Shown: positions 10,754-22,287 of the stretch, in pieces
Layout: each line of letters starts with the position of its first letter
Position numbering within the stretch: position 1 is the stretch's first letter
Assembly (NCBI RefSeq): GCF_035046505.1
Contig: NC_089827.1
Span: 59,834,856-59,898,855 of the forward strand
From: Tiliqua scincoides
Lineage: Eukaryota > Chordata > Lepidosauria > Squamata > Scincidae
Direction: 5' to 3'
DNA: 64,000 nt
Translations under genes and position numbers: made by a program
The notes under the pieces: model-generated
What the model saw: only the letters and a program-made list of their open reading frames with translations
What the model was told of the DNA's origin: nothing
Database searches by the model: none

Positions 10754-10993
10754 GGACTGGCACAAGTAGCTTTGTGGTGTTTCAGCTTCTGTTTTTTCTA
10801 ATGCTTTGGGGTGGTTATGTACATGACTTGGTGGGATCACAGGAGCTGCTCATGTTCATCTGTGAATTCTTATGCATGTGTTTGCTATTGGGGTTCTCAC
10901 TGCAACAGATGTTTTTGCTAGATCAAAGCCTTGATATTCTAAATGGACAACAATTGTTTCAATTAAAGTGTCAGCTTCTAGTGTTGGATAACT

Positions 10994-10999
10994 TTTATT
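10994..10999 (-). terminator. RRP7A: Possible RRP7A polyadenylation signal
   Basis: AATAAA on the minus strand, 1.9 kb after the RRP7A stop. A nearer ATTAAA (plus TTTAAT near 12127) is an alternative, so the 3' end is not settled. Confidence 0.35.
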
Positions 11000-12905
11000 T
11001 AAAAAACTGGTTTGCAATAACTTAAAATATTTTTTTAACAGAGTTGCTTTAGGATTTTAGAAAATATGCACTTCAGCTTTATGAAGGGACAGATATGGGG
11101 GAACCTGCTTAATTTCACATTTTCCTTTTTGTGTCATTAGTAGCCTGTTCTTGCCCTTTGTGGTGGGCTCCAGCAAAAAAGCATCTGCCATCTTGATTTT
11201 TTTTGTAAACAGCAGGCAGTAAATATACCCCCACCTAGGTCTACCCTTGAAGCCCAAAGGAAGTCAGGGCTAGCATACCTTAAAGCCATCCTAAGAAAGA
11301 TTGCAGGCAGGATGGAGAGTGTCATTACTGTCAATCACAGACAAGAAATAGATTATACAAAAACAGGCATGCAACAAAGCAACAATACTGGCTGTTCATC
11401 TTTGCATATTCTGTTCCAAAGATAGCTGCTGTACTATCATACCTACCTAGCAATGTAAACTGTGACGCCAGGAAAAATTGAAATATACAATATTTTCTTA
11501 TCAGAGCTAAACTTTTTTAACTATTATGTAATATACTTATGAAATTGTGAAGTATAAATGCCTGAGTTTTGTTAAAAAACAGTAATTACACTAGAGCCAG
11601 AATGAAATAGAGCATCTGCTGCAGCCAATTTTCTAAACTTTTTTCTTTTTGCTAATTATGTGAGCAGGGAAAAAACAAAATGAACATTACCTTTGTAAAG
11701 AAAACTGATGTGGTTTTTAAAATTATCTGAACTGAAAACAAACAGGCTTCTCTCCAAATTAATGTTTGTTCTATTTCTAATATTGACAACACTAGTTTAC
11801 TGGAGACAACAGTGGGATGAATGCACACCCTATAAGCAACATTCCTTCTTGCAGACTGCTTTCATCTGTCACATAATTACAGTCTGCCTCCAGCTTAAGA
11901 AAGAAGTGTTAAATGCTATCAGTAATCTTAAGGCCCAATAGATTCCTTCCATGTGAACTCTGTGTCAAGTGATGGGATTTGAGAATTGCACTTGCCTGCA
12001 GTATATGATCTAACTTAAAAGGCAGATACAGCACTCCTACTCTTCAGTGACTCAAATGTGAAATTTTGTACTATGATAGGTCCAAAACATTTTAGGCCCA
12101 TTTTAAGAGAAAGCAGGAAGCTTCTGTTTAATCCCTTCTCCTACATATGTTCTCCACTCAGGGGGCAGATGAATGCTACACAGAAAACTCTCAACCAACA
12201 GAGCAAGCAACTCACCTCCTTCTACAGAAGGAAGGGGAGGCAAGATTGTGGGTATTAGCTACTGTGCAGTAGCCACTATTGTGCTGTTGCAATGTCCATC
12301 CAACCATACCCATTATTCTCTGAAAACTGCAATGCTATCCTAAACAATGTTCATTGCCAAATATATTTGATGCCAATTAAGTATTTCAACAGATTCAGGC
12401 AGTTTTATGCCTAGAGTCAAAAGAGTAGCTACTCAGTTGCAGGTTGCTTGACATTCAACTTGCAAGTTATCCAGTAACACCACATCTATAAGAACCAACA
12501 AAGTCTGAAACCAACACTTAGAAAGATATATTTACAGTCATAGGCACATAGTAGAGCAATCTGAAAAACTTGATCAGAACCATGATGTATATAGGCAAGG
12601 AGCTGTTGGGCAAAATCAAGCTCCTATAAAATCATTCCCATAAGAATAACTTATGGGACTGCTTGGGACTCAATAAGCAGTCATATGAAGTCCCACTTAT
12701 GACCTACCAATATAGACAAAATGGTTTCATATCTAGACCCTACAAACTGCCATTTCAACCAGCATGGTTCAGTTCAGAAGATATTCATATATCTTGTTCT
12801 TGACAAGAGTTCTTGTCTGGGAGTGCTTCTCAGAAGCCCACGAAAATCTCCTTTGCTCATGAATTCCTTTCTGTGGCAAGGATCCTCCTGGAAACAGCAG
12901 TCAAT

Positions 12906-12991
12906 TCAGTAAGGCCGGAACTTTCGCTGCGCCCGCATGAGTGCAATCTTTTGCTTGTCCTCTTCAAATTTTTTCCGCAAGTGGGCAATGT
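12906..12991 (-). CDS. RRP7A: RRP7A exon 7 with stop
   Basis: It encodes HIAHLRKKFEEDKQ and RAQRKFRPY, then TGA at 12906-12908. Confidence 0.96.
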
Positions 12992-15929
12992 CTGAAAGAT
13001 ATAGAAAGGAGCAACTGATCAAACAGGAAAAAGATAGGCAAATGGGATTGTTAGTTTATTTTTTTGTAAATAATTTTCAAAGGGCAAACCATCCATCAAA
13101 GAAGTGTTCATTTAACTTTTTTGGTACAGGAATGATTTTGTCCAGTAGAAGACCTTCAATCTGTTATTATTCTGTACTAGGCATGCTGTGAAACCATCCT
13201 TGGGGGAAAGGAGGGATTTAAACACTACCTTGCCTTTGCAATTAGACCTCAAACTTGGATACCCACCATCCAAGCAGGTTCCTTCTACCCAGAGCAGATT
13301 CCCCCAAGGCTAAACAAATAGATAGGCTAAGGGGTTTGTGTGTGGGGGGGGGGGAGTAAAGAGAGAGAATAGTTTTATGTCCCTAACTTCATCACTGCTG
13401 TGTTACCAGCAAGGAGAACAGAAAGACTCTCCCCTACAAACACAAGCCATAAATTTAGTACAAAATTAAAAAGATTGCATTTTACCTTTATTATGTTTCA
13501 AGTCATCCCTGCTCCCTGATCTATACAACTACTTAAGACAAGGCAGTCCAATTACGTGCAAACAAGAAACATGGCAGAATGCTCAAAATAAAATCCTTGG
13601 TTGCCAAGAAAACTTTACTACATTACTATATTGAAGGGTCTTGGCAAGACTGCAGCTTGGGTGCAACAGTTGCTGAAGCTTCTGCCAAGCTTCACAAGAT
13701 AACCACTAACATTCCCTGGTTTCAGCCTTTTTAAAAATTTCAGTGGCGTTCAGTCCCGTTGCACTGAGACTGCAGGTGAAGATGAAGGTACTCACGTTCC
13801 TTCTTGTTCTCACGATGCTGCCAAGCATAGAAGTTCAGCAGCTCCTTGCGTGCCCTCTTGCGCTTCTCCCTCTCCAGTGCCCGCAAGTTGGCTGCCTCTG
13901 TCCGGGGGAGTCCAGGCCTTCGCCCTTTCCTTGTAACCTTCACCCACCCTTCCTCATCGGGAACACCATCTTCCTTCTCAGCTTTGGCTTCTTCCTAAGT
14001 GGAGGAAAAAGAGGAAAAGCTGGAAAATGTGGAAAAGGAAATAATACAACTAAGTCTGCCGAGAAGGGGCTGCTTTGACTTCACAGCAATATTGTTTATA
14101 ATCTAGTGCAGCCATTTTCAACCAATGTGCCATGGCACACTGGTGTGCCATGAGTGGTCCACAGGTGTACCACAGGAATTTGGGGGAAGGTCATTTACTA
14201 ATAGGGCCAATGGGAGATGTGAGCCCCCACTGGCAGCATAGTATGCCTCGTCAACTGTCAAAAACCTAGTGGTGTGACTTGATTATTTTAATGCCTTAGT
14301 GTACCGTGAGATGGAAAAGGTTGAAAATCACTGATCTAGTGGTTGGTTCCACCCAAACTTTGCAGGCTGTGAGCGAAGAAATCCAAACACCAGCCCTCTG
14401 CCATGCTTACAATGGGGAATGGGCGCTTGCTGAGAAAAGCAAAGCAGAAAAAAAAGGATCATGCGATCCTTCAAGACTCTCCATTCTAGATTCACCCCAT
14501 CAACATTAGAGAGAAACTGGACCTAGCTTAAGCCATTTCAGTCCAACATTGGCCATTTCTGCCCAATATGCAACAGGGACCAAATGTGTACACCTGTGGG
14601 CCAGGTAGAAATGGGTTAAGTCCATTATGATGCAGGGACAAAACACCGACAATAGATTAATATATTGAAAGATTGCAACTTTGCAATTTGTAACTTTGCA
14701 ACTTGCAGGGAAAAGTGCAAGTCCAGTTGTTTTGTTTTGTCCAGCTGTTATTCATCCCAACTCACACAGTAGATGCTGAATCCAGAGGCCCCTGCAAGAG
14801 AAGCAGGCACCTGGCTAGAAAACATATTTCCAAAGACTCCCTACCTCCACAACCTTCTGGTCATAGACTTGCATGAAAGCATCCACTTCCGTCTTCAGCT
14901 CGGCAGGATCCACAACAGAAGCTTCATACCTGGAAATCCATTCTGAGAGAAGGAAGAAGATCCATGAGTTACTCTTGCACGGCACCACTCAACCAAGTAT
15001 CCAAAGAAAAACCAAACTCTGAGAATGAGAGGCCCCTTTTCACACATCCAAAATGGAGTTCTGCTCTCCATCCCAAACCCCAGTGACCAGCGACAACAGG
15101 AATGAAGCTTGCGTGACATGAATGCCAGCCTGCAAAATTCTCCCCCACAGGCCAACTGGCAGTGGTGTGTTGGGCACCTTTGAGGTTAGGTTAAGAAATT
15201 CCAAATGCCATTGCACCAACTACCTGGTGGCCTGGCTATTGAATTCAATCCTATCATTGCAACAAGGCCCAAATTCCTCCAAACTTCACACTGCCACCTT
15301 GCTCTGGAAAACCAGGTTTTACCAGATTATCTAAATTGGGCCAGATCATCCTGGTACTGCCTGAACTGGTCCCTGAGGCCTGCAGGTCCTGATAATGCAA
15401 TAATGCTCCGGGACACTGGATGGATGACAACTCACTATTGACGTTGCACAATGCCAGTTTAAGCAATCCAACAATACATTAAAGAGACAAGGGAAAGTTC
15501 TGTTCTAGTTAGGTTGGTAACAGGCAATAGCTGGAATTAAAAGTCATCTGGCAACAGTTTTGTATTTGAGAGAGACAAGGTGCCCTGCAGGCAAAAGGAG
15601 GTATCTAGGAAACTGAAAAGGGAAAAAGTATGAAGGAACTAATGTATTTAGTTGAGGTGAGCACCCATATTGGCTTCCATCAACATCAGTCTATCATTTT
15701 TTTTCTTCTTCCTTCAAGGAGCTCAGGGCAGCACATACTGTTCTGTTCTATCAACCACCTTATCCTCACAGAGACCCTATGGCAGGTTAGGCTGAGAGAC
15801 AGCAAGTGGCCCAAGTGAGCTGCAGGACTGAGTGGGGATTTGAACTCAATGTCTCCCTCATGTTGCCCAGCACTTATGCCCAATTAGGGAAGGCTACTGC
15901 CAGACACGGAATATACATATCCCCATAAG

Positions 15930-15999
<70 letters not shown>

Positions 16000-18900
16000 T
16001 CTAGACACCTGTAGCTGACTTACTTCGGATGCCAGTTTGGACAGGATGTGTGTCAGAAGATATCACTAGTGGCCCCTGTGTTGATAAGGATTTGACTCCC
16101 TGCAACCCAGCTGGACTCTTAAACACCACATAAGCAACCTGGAACCCCTAAAAAGCAGAAGGAACATTTTTACAGACTACTGTGTTTCTCAGACACATAT
16201 GCCTCAAAGAACAAAAAGGGTTAGTTAGCTACGGAAATAACTCAAGGGGACAGTCACCTAGTGCTTGTTCTCCTTACCTGCCCTGATGGAAATAAAGCTC
16301 CCTCTGGTCTGCTGATCAGCAATTTCAATATGAAAAGAGAGCCAGCCACACACACAGCTTCTATGGCTCAGTTAGTTAAACTGGGAGTGTATTTTCTCCC
16401 TTCCTCTTTAACACTGGGAAGGGGGACAGGGGGGAGACACAGAAAGAGGACCACATGCAGCCTGCATAAGCCAAGCTCTGTGAGGAATGAAGACAATGCC
16501 ATAATCGGAGACCTTAAGTGTTCCCCTCACTCCCAGTATTAAGGGGCTATGTTCACTGGAGTGCTTGGGGAAAGTGGGATCATCTGTTTAGGCCCCACTG
16601 CATGGCTCTGTGACATGCACACCAAGCCAGGGCCAGCAGTTTCTTAGCCACATCCCATTTCAGGAATCCTGATTCAATGCAAGCAATAAATGGCAAGGGT
16701 GGCTAAAGTTGCAGAGAAACTCAACTCAGCAAGTTGTCGGCTTCCCTCCCAACCCTTAGACACACAACCCCACCTGTGCTCAGCACTCTCAATTTACCTG
16801 ACTTGTCTTATTATGGAAGAACTTGGACTTGGGTGCTTCTGGCTTTTCCCCCGGACTTGGCTTTCCACACATCTCCACAGATTGTACAGAGCAGCAGCCA
16901 GAGAACAGCCTTGACAAACATTCCTTCAAACAAAAGGACAATGGAATTCAGCACCATTCATCTGAAGGCTCAAATTGTCTCCACTACCAATCCTTCCTGC
17001 TTGCTTGCCAAGTACCTGTCCTGAATCCTTAGGGCCTAATCCTATCCTTCTCCAGCTCCAAGAGGTACAGTGGTCCCAAAATGGTCATTGCTGTATCCTG
17101 TGGGGCCAGGGAAGGTGTTGCAGTTTTCCTTGGGATAAAGGTTGAGCGTAGCTGGCCCAATGGGTCTACTCAGATCTGCACCAGCCCTTGAGCTGGTTCA
17201 GGACAAAAGGACACCCATGTTGGGCTTCACGGCTCAGGAAGGGGAATAGGATAGGATGGCAGCCTCTGCCACCCACCCCTCTCCCAGGCCTGATCTGCCC
17301 CCCCTCCCCTGTGCCTAGATTTTAAAGGCTAAAACCAGCACCTTGAACTACACTCAGAAACACACCAGCAACCAGCACAGACAGTAAAGTACTGATGTAA
17401 CATGATCCATATATCCTGTGCCTGTCAGCAATTATGCAGCAGCAGTTTTCACAAAGCTCCCAAACGGTCTTCAACAGCAGTCCCACACAGTGTGCATGTC
17501 AATAATCCAAATGAGATGTTACAGATACCTGGATAAGGTACCTTACTTTGGTAAGGCCCAAATGGACCAAAGAAAGGAAGCGGCTGGTGCACCAGTCTAA
17601 GCCAGGCAAAGGCCCCACAGGCTATGGCTGACATTTGGGTACTGGGATACAAAAGCCGAGTCCAGGAGTGCTCCCAAGTTGCAGACCTGCTCCTTCAAGG
17701 GGAGTGCGACCCCCTTCAGAACAGGGTGATAATCTCATGGGTCACAGATCAAGGAAGCAGGATAAGCCCGTATGAAAATTCCATGCCAGTATTTAAACTA
17801 ATGCTGTAGGTTTTAGGATAGATAAAATGTACTTTTAAAAAGAAATAATAAGACTTAGCATCTTGTATCAGAACTTCTCAGTAAGCTTCTCTTTGAAGCA
17901 ATTCTAGTTAAGTGCTCATACTGATTACCACTGCCCTTTTCTACTGTTCTCAGTACACAAGTCTCTGTATACCCTCCTTCCCTTCCCCATGTAAACTCAC
18001 CTCTGTACAATACGGGGGGACATTAAGGACAAAAAGGGTACGATCTGGAGGCCTGTTAGTATCTGCGTCCTCTCTGACTTGGTGCTTCTTCACATAGAGA
18101 TAGTGAGGCGACTTATATTTCTCAGAGAACTTCACAGGAATAGCTAAAAAGAAAAAGCAATTTGTGAACAACACATTTTAGCAAGAACTATAACCCAGAG
18201 AGAACATCTATGATACATCAAATAAGCAGACAACATCCACACTGTTTAATCATTAGGTACTAACAAATAAACTGTCTTTCCCATACATTCCATTGCATTC
18301 AGGCCTTTTCTCCCCAGCCTGGCTCACTTCCAGCATTGAAAGTGGACTGGGATAAAGCGCCTGAAGCAGCAGGAGGGCTTCCCACCCCTTACTAGTACGT
18401 CTAAGAACACAAGAAATGCCCTGCTGGATCAAGCCAAAAGCCCAGTTAGTCCAGCATCCTGTTTCCCACAGTGGCTCACTGGGAAGCACAAAAGCAGGAC
18501 AGAAAAGCGTACTTCTCTTCCACAACCAGTATTCAGGGCCACTGGATCTGGAGCCATCATAGTCACTATGGCTAGTAGCCACTACTAGACCTGTCTTCCA
18601 TCAAATTGTCCAATTGCCTTCTAAAGCCATCCAAGCTAGTGGCTATCACCACATCCTGTGTCAATGAATTCCACTGACTAATTATGCATTGTATGAAGTA
18701 GTATCTCATTGGGCCACCATAAATCTCTCACCAGACAGTTTAACTGGATGATCCTTTATTCTAGTATTGTGAGAAAAAGTCTCTTTTCACATCATGTATA
18801 AATCTCAAGCATCTTCCTTCTCAATTACCTTTTTTTAAAGCTACAGCCTCAAATTTGGTTGCCCATTCTCCCAGTTTGGAGAGGTCCTTTTGGAAAGCTT

Positions 18901-21477
18901 CACATTCTGCTTCCCCCCCCCCCCCCGAATAGTTTGATGTCATACACAAACTTGTTGTATGTAAACTCGGCCACTACTTACCCTTAATTCCAAAGTATTT
19001 ATGTACAAAACAAAAAACACAGGTCCCAATATAGAACTTTGAGGAAATCCACTTCTTACTCCCTCCATTTTTTTTACTATTCCCCGCTTCCTGTTTAACT
19101 AGTTAGCAATCCAGAATTTTTATCAGCTAAGTTTACTCAAGAGCCTAAGGTGAAGGACTTTGTTAAAAGTCCTTTGAAAGTCCAAGTATACAGTGATTAA
19201 CTGCATCATCTCAACCCATAAGCCTGTTGACACTCTCAGATTACGAAGGTCAGTGAGACAGGACTTATGTTTGCAGAAACTATGCTGATTCTCTGCAGCA
19301 AGACTTGTTTTACTATACACTTAATAATTTTATCTTGAATTATGTTTTCCATCAGTTTAACCCAGAACAGACATTAAACTGACCGGCCTGTAATTTCCCA
19401 GATCCCTTCTTAAATATCACTGTTACATGGGCTACCTAAAAGTCCTAAGGCACAAAGGCTGAAATAAAGGATAAGTTATTTAGTGCTGTTTATCAGCAAT
19501 TTCACATTTGAGTTTCATAAGAATTCTTGGGTAGAAGTCATGCAGACCTGGTGTCAAGACGTTCCGATCTAGAACCTCATCCCTTTTCAAGACTGTCTGA
19601 CTCAGTTCTCCAGACTACAACCCTATCCACACTTACCTGGGAGAAAGCCCCACTGATTATAATGGGACTTACTTCTGAGTAGACATGCATAGGCTTGAGC
19701 TCTCAGACTCCCTCCCTAAAAAGGTTAGTTTAGGCAGGGGTTTCAGCTTGGCATCTTCTATGAAGACAGATGCAAATAATTTATTTAGCTTCTCTACAGT
19801 CTTCCTATACGCATTATGCTTCTCTTTTATTCCCTCATTATTTCATATGATTTAACTAACTGCCTCTCTGGCAGATTTAGTGTTTTTAACCCATTTCTGC
19901 CCAACCCACAGGTGTACACATTTGATCCCTACTGTGTATACACAATGTCGGGCAAAAATGGCTTAAAGGTTGCTTCTATTGTTTGCCTTGCTCTGTCACG
20001 CCATGCACAGAGTATGCACACTTCATACTTTTATTTTTTTGCATCCCTTATTGTGAGCTTTTGATTTCCCTCTCTTCTCATTTAGGCAAAAATTTTCAAC
20101 AGAAAGTCTTTTATAGGTTCCTTCACTGTACTCATGAGCCATGCTGGCATCCTCCTGGACCCGGTGCTGCCTTCTTACATAGTGGTATACTTCCTAGTTG
20201 AGCCATGTCACTGTGGATTTAAATAACCTCCATACACTCTGGAAAGATCTGGCCCTCTTGACGTTTCTTTTCTGCTAGTCCCCTAACTTTTCAGAAGTCT
20301 CCCCTTCTGAAGTATACAGCATGTGTTTGACAACGGTCCAACTACACAGTCACTGAACTGTATACTGCGGTTGTTACTGTTCCCCAACAATACTGTTCAA
20401 CACACACATTTTGCACTAGGTCCTGAGCACCATGGAGGATTAAGTTGTGTGTGTGTTGAAAGAAGTACCCCACTTTGTGCGAACAACAAACCTGTTAACT
20501 CCTATTGTGTCTGGTCTGGACTGCAATTGGGGGCTCACATGATTGTATACTTCTCCACACAAGAAGAAAACTGGAGATCAGGAAAAGGTTCCAGTCCAGT
20601 GTTTCTCAAGATTTGTTGTCCGCCGTACCACTTCACACGATCCACCTATTCAAAGTACCACTGGAAGTAACTGGTGCGCCCAAGTGCTTCTGGCGTTAAG
20701 TGCATGGCGATGACATGCAGCATCATGACGTCATCAGCGTGCTCACACTCCAACTGCTTCCCAACACAGGGCTGACAACCGGCAGGGGAATTTCACCTGA
20801 CCAGTTGTCAACAAGTCGCGTGTGCTCCCACTGCTTGCAGTTGGACTGCATGCTCCGGTGCCCCCCTTGATGGCATGTGCCATGTTTCACCGCACAAGTG
20901 ATACACCTCTGCTGGTGATGACATCACCAGGGGTTGGGAGGCCAGATGCAACACGACCAACACCAGTAAGAGGCTCAGGGTGGACAAGAGGGCTTTTTGG
21001 GTGCAGTAACGCTCGCTTTGGAGTTGAGTCGAGCCTCCTACTGCTCTTTGATGCACCACGTTCCGGGTGGCAGGTGCCCCGGGGTCTCGCGAGTACCACC
21101 AGCCACCACCTCAAGTACCACTGGTGGTGCCCGCGCCGCTGGCCGAGCAAGGCTGCTCCAGGCTCCTCCCCAAGGCCCAGTTTTCCCTGGGCAGAGACTT
21201 CTGCGGTTCTTGTGGCTTGGAAGGAAGCGCTGCGCACACTTTCCTGGGAGAAAGTGCCACTGACACAATGGGACTGACTTCCGGGCAGACACGCAAAGGC
21301 AGGGCGCCCAGTCCCGCGCCCCGCTGCAGCCTGAAGGGCACCCCGGGCACAAGCGGCCCCTGAGCCCCGCAGTGCAGGCGCTCCGCGCGGCTCAGAGGAG
21401 CCCCTCCACTCACCCGCGAAGCCCGCAGGGGCCGGAGGCTCCGCGCTCTTCCCTCGCTTCGCCCCGCGGGTCGCCAT
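12906..21477 (-). CDS. RRP7A: RRP7A, ribosomal RNA processing 7 homolog A
   Basis: RRP7A is a nucleolar factor of small-subunit pre-rRNA processing; yeast Rrp7 belongs to the UTP-C/CURI assembly. Seven exons join in phase: 21414-21477, 18001-18143, 16798-16923, 16024-16147, 14845-14942, 13796-13994 and 12906-12991, giving 840 bp and 279 aa (human 280). An RRM-like fold starts at RTLFVLNVPPYCTE (~56-69). The C-terminal RRP7 domain has GWVKVTRKGRRPGLP and KELLNFYAWQHRE and ends RAQRKFRPY. Trp154 in the KWIS motif aligns with human Trp155, which I recall as the residue mutated in a microcephaly family. The ATG is the first in a CpG island. No breaks were seen. The N-terminal ~20 residues differ from mammals, as is usual for this protein. 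Confidence 0.96.
13796..13994 (-). CDS. RRP7A: RRP7A exon 6
   Basis: This is the most conserved exon: VPDEEGWVKVTRKGRRP, then LPRTEAANL and KELLNFYAWQHRE. Acceptor is CACTTAG, donor GTGAGT. Confidence 0.97.
14109..14333. mobile_element. hAT mini-element, CAGCCATTTTCAACC family
   Basis: Same termini as the 9349 copy, with a perfect duplication ATCTAGTG at 14101-14108 and 14334-14341. It lies in RRP7A intron 5. Confidence 0.9.
14532..14615. mobile_element. TTAA-flanked (piggyBac-like) mini-element
   Basis: TTAA at 14528-14531 and 14616-14619 flank an element with CCATTTCTGCCC on the left and GTAGAAATGGG on the right. A second CCATTTCAGTCC-type arm at the left makes it longer than its sisters. 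Confidence 0.65.
14845..14942 (-). CDS. RRP7A: RRP7A exon 5
   Basis: It encodes KWISRYEASVVDPAEL and ends YDQKVVE, like human KWISDYADSVPDPEAL. Confidence 0.94.
15706..15885 (-). mobile_element. L2/MIR-like old repeat
   Basis: The run CTTATCCTCACAGAGACCCT, GGTTAGGCTGAGAGACAG and GTGGGGATTTGAACTC is typical of the L2-related repeat widespread in squamates. Confidence 0.5.
15932..15997. repeat. (GA)n / (CU)n in the RRP7A transcript
   Basis: About 33 dinucleotide units without interruption, 25 bp downstream of the RRP7A exon 4 donor in transcript sense. Confidence 0.95.
16024..16147 (-). CDS. RRP7A: RRP7A exon 4
   Basis: It begins GFQVAYVVFKSPAG, the conserved central strand, and ends HPVQTGIR. 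The donor GTAAGT is followed 25 nt later by a long (CU)n tract. Confidence 0.94.
16798..16923 (-). CDS. RRP7A: RRP7A exon 3
   Basis: This 42-codon exon is phase 0 at both ends. It begins ECLSRLFSGCCSVQSVEM and ends SKFFHNKTSQ, matching human ESLSRLLSTCGLVQSVEL and SKFFHPKPVP. Confidence 0.93.
18001..18143 (-). CDS. RRP7A: RRP7A exon 2
   Basis: It encodes AIPVKFSEKY, HYLYVKKHQVRED and RTLFVLNVPPYCTE, and lies between TTTTTAG and GTGAGT. Confidence 0.96.
19617..19700. repeat. Palindromic AGTAAGTCCCA-type repeat inside CR1
   Basis: Arms are TTACCTGGGAGAAAGCCCCA and ATGGGACTTACTTCTGAGTA, ending ACATGCATAGG. The CR1 reading resumes on both sides. Confidence 0.75.
19890..19962. mobile_element. 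TTAA-flanked (piggyBac-like) mini-element, 73 bp
   Basis: TTAA lies at 19886-19889 and 19963-19966. Ends are CCCATTTCTGCCC and GGGCAAAAATGGC, inverted copies of one another. It is inserted in the old CR1. Confidence 0.75.
20597..21130. mobile_element. hAT-type element, probably truncated
   Basis: It starts CAGTGTTTCTCAAGATTTGT and carries several GTACCACT motifs, with an inverted AAGTACCACTGGTGGT near 21113. The right end and target duplication are not clear. Confidence 0.45.
21236..21300. repeat. Palindromic AGTAAGTCCCA-type repeat
   Basis: CACTTTCCTGGGAGAAAGTG faces ATGGGACTGACTTCCGGGCA; it lies just downstream of RRP7A exon 1 in intron 1. Confidence 0.6.
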
Positions 21478-21620
21478 CTGCGCGGCTGCGAGGAAGGAAG
21501 TGGCGTCGGCGCCGCTCTGCGCACCGCGAGGCTCTCGGGAGCGGAAGCTTCCGCCCTGCGCCGACCTGGAGCAGCCCCGTTCCCCGGAAGGGAGCCAGAC
21601 CCTCCCCGGGCCTTGCAGGG
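21360..21620. promoter_or_regulatory. RRP7A: RRP7A CpG island promoter
   Basis: CpG-dense DNA surrounds exon 1, with GGAAGTGG and CGGAAGC ETS-like motifs just upstream of the ATG. No TATA box is seen. Confidence 0.65.
21414..21477 (-). CDS. RRP7A: RRP7A exon 1 with start codon
   Basis: The ATG opens MATRGAKRGKSAEPPAPAG and the donor is GTGAGT. It lies in a CpG island. The sequence is divergent but correct in phase with exon 2. Confidence 0.8.
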
Positions 21621-21629
21621 GATGTGCCC

Positions 21630-21873
21630 GTCCTAGGCTTGTCTACTCAGGAGTAAGCCCCACTGTGTTCAATGAGGCTTACTCCCAGGTAAATGTGGAT
21701 AGGATTGCAGCCTCAGGGCCGAATCCTATGCATGTCTACTCAGAAGAAAGTCCCACTCTAGCCAATAGAACTTACTCCCAGGTGAATGTGCCTAGGATTG
21801 CAGCCTTAGAGCCCAGTCCTTTGCATGTCTACTCAGAAGTAAGTCCCTCCGTGTTCAATGAGGCTTGCTCCCA
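21630..21873. repeat. Three head-to-tail copies of the palindromic repeat
   Basis: Three units in a row each have a GTCTACTCAG left arm, an AATG/AATA-rich centre and TTACTCCCAG/TTGCTCCCAG right arm. The first two end AGGATTGCAGCC. The array lies about 150 bp upstream of the RRP7A start codon. Confidence 0.8.
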
Positions 21874-22193
21874 GACTGCAAGAGGGATCTGAAGGCCTTA
21901 GGAGTGGACCTCAACAAGTGGGAAAACCTGGCCTCTGAGCGGCCCGCTTGGAGACAGGCTGTGCAACATGGCCTTTCCCAGTTTGAAGAGACACTTGGCC
22001 AACAGTCTGAGGCTAAGAGGCAAAGAAGGAAGGCCCATAGCCAGGGAGACAGGCCAGGGACAGACTGCACTTGCTCCCATTGTGGAAGGGATTGTCACTC
22101 CCGAATCGGCCTTTTCAGCCACACTAGACGCTGTTCCAGAACCACCTTTCAGAGCGCGATACCATAGTCTTTCGAGACTGAAGGTTGCCAACT
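21874..22193 (+). mobile_element. LINE 3' remnant with C-terminal zinc-finger coding
   Basis: An open frame reads DCKRDLKALGVDLNKWENLA and then CSHCGRDCHSRIGLFSHTRR, the C-terminal end of a non-LTR reverse transcriptase seen in many animals. A 3' tail with CCATAGTCTTTCGAGACTGA follows. The clade (RTE-like is my guess) is not certain. The tail equals that of the 5S SINE at 8368-8523. Confidence 0.7.
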
Positions 22194-22195
22194 AC

Positions 22196-22287
22196 TGCTC
22201 CCTGGGTCACTTGGTGGGCCACTGTGTGATACAGGAAGCTGGACCAGTTGGGCCTATGGCCTGATCCAGCAGGGCTCTTCTTATGCT
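22196..22287 (+). mobile_element. CR1 LINE 3' end
   Basis: CTTGGTGGGCCACTGTG, ATACAGGAAGCTGGACCAG and CTGATCCAGCAGGGCTCTTC are the standard CR1 end. Confidence 0.8.

Larger units (their letters stand above)
10488..12905. other. SERHL2-RRP7A convergent intergenic/3' UTR region
   Basis: The stretch holds the SERHL2 3' UTR to about 10770 and, on the other strand, the RRP7A 3' UTR. No repeat family or additional exon is recognised in 11000-12900. Confidence 0.5.
18406..20582 (-). mobile_element. CR1 LINE, ORF2 to 3' end, broken
   Basis: The 3' end (TCTAAGAACACAAGAA and GGATCAAGCCAAAAGCC on the plus strand) lies at the left, reverse-transcriptase pieces (KSCLTDL, VYLDFQRTFNKV) near 19150-19280, and an EKLNKLFASVF-like linker near 19760. 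The far end carries degraded coding sequence, probably endonuclease side. It has several stops and frame changes and is clearly older than the 30.9-34.3 kb copy. A palindromic repeat (19617-19700) and a TTAA mini-element (19890-19962) sit inside it. Confidence 0.75.

Noticed and set aside
20887-21524. Overlapping open frames around RRP7A exon 1
   Set aside because: Same CpG-island effect; only the short exon-1 frame fits RRP7A.
21865-22167. 100-aa open frame as a host zinc-finger gene
   Set aside because: Its end motif and 3' tail are those of a non-LTR retrotransposon; it is a remnant without a start region.
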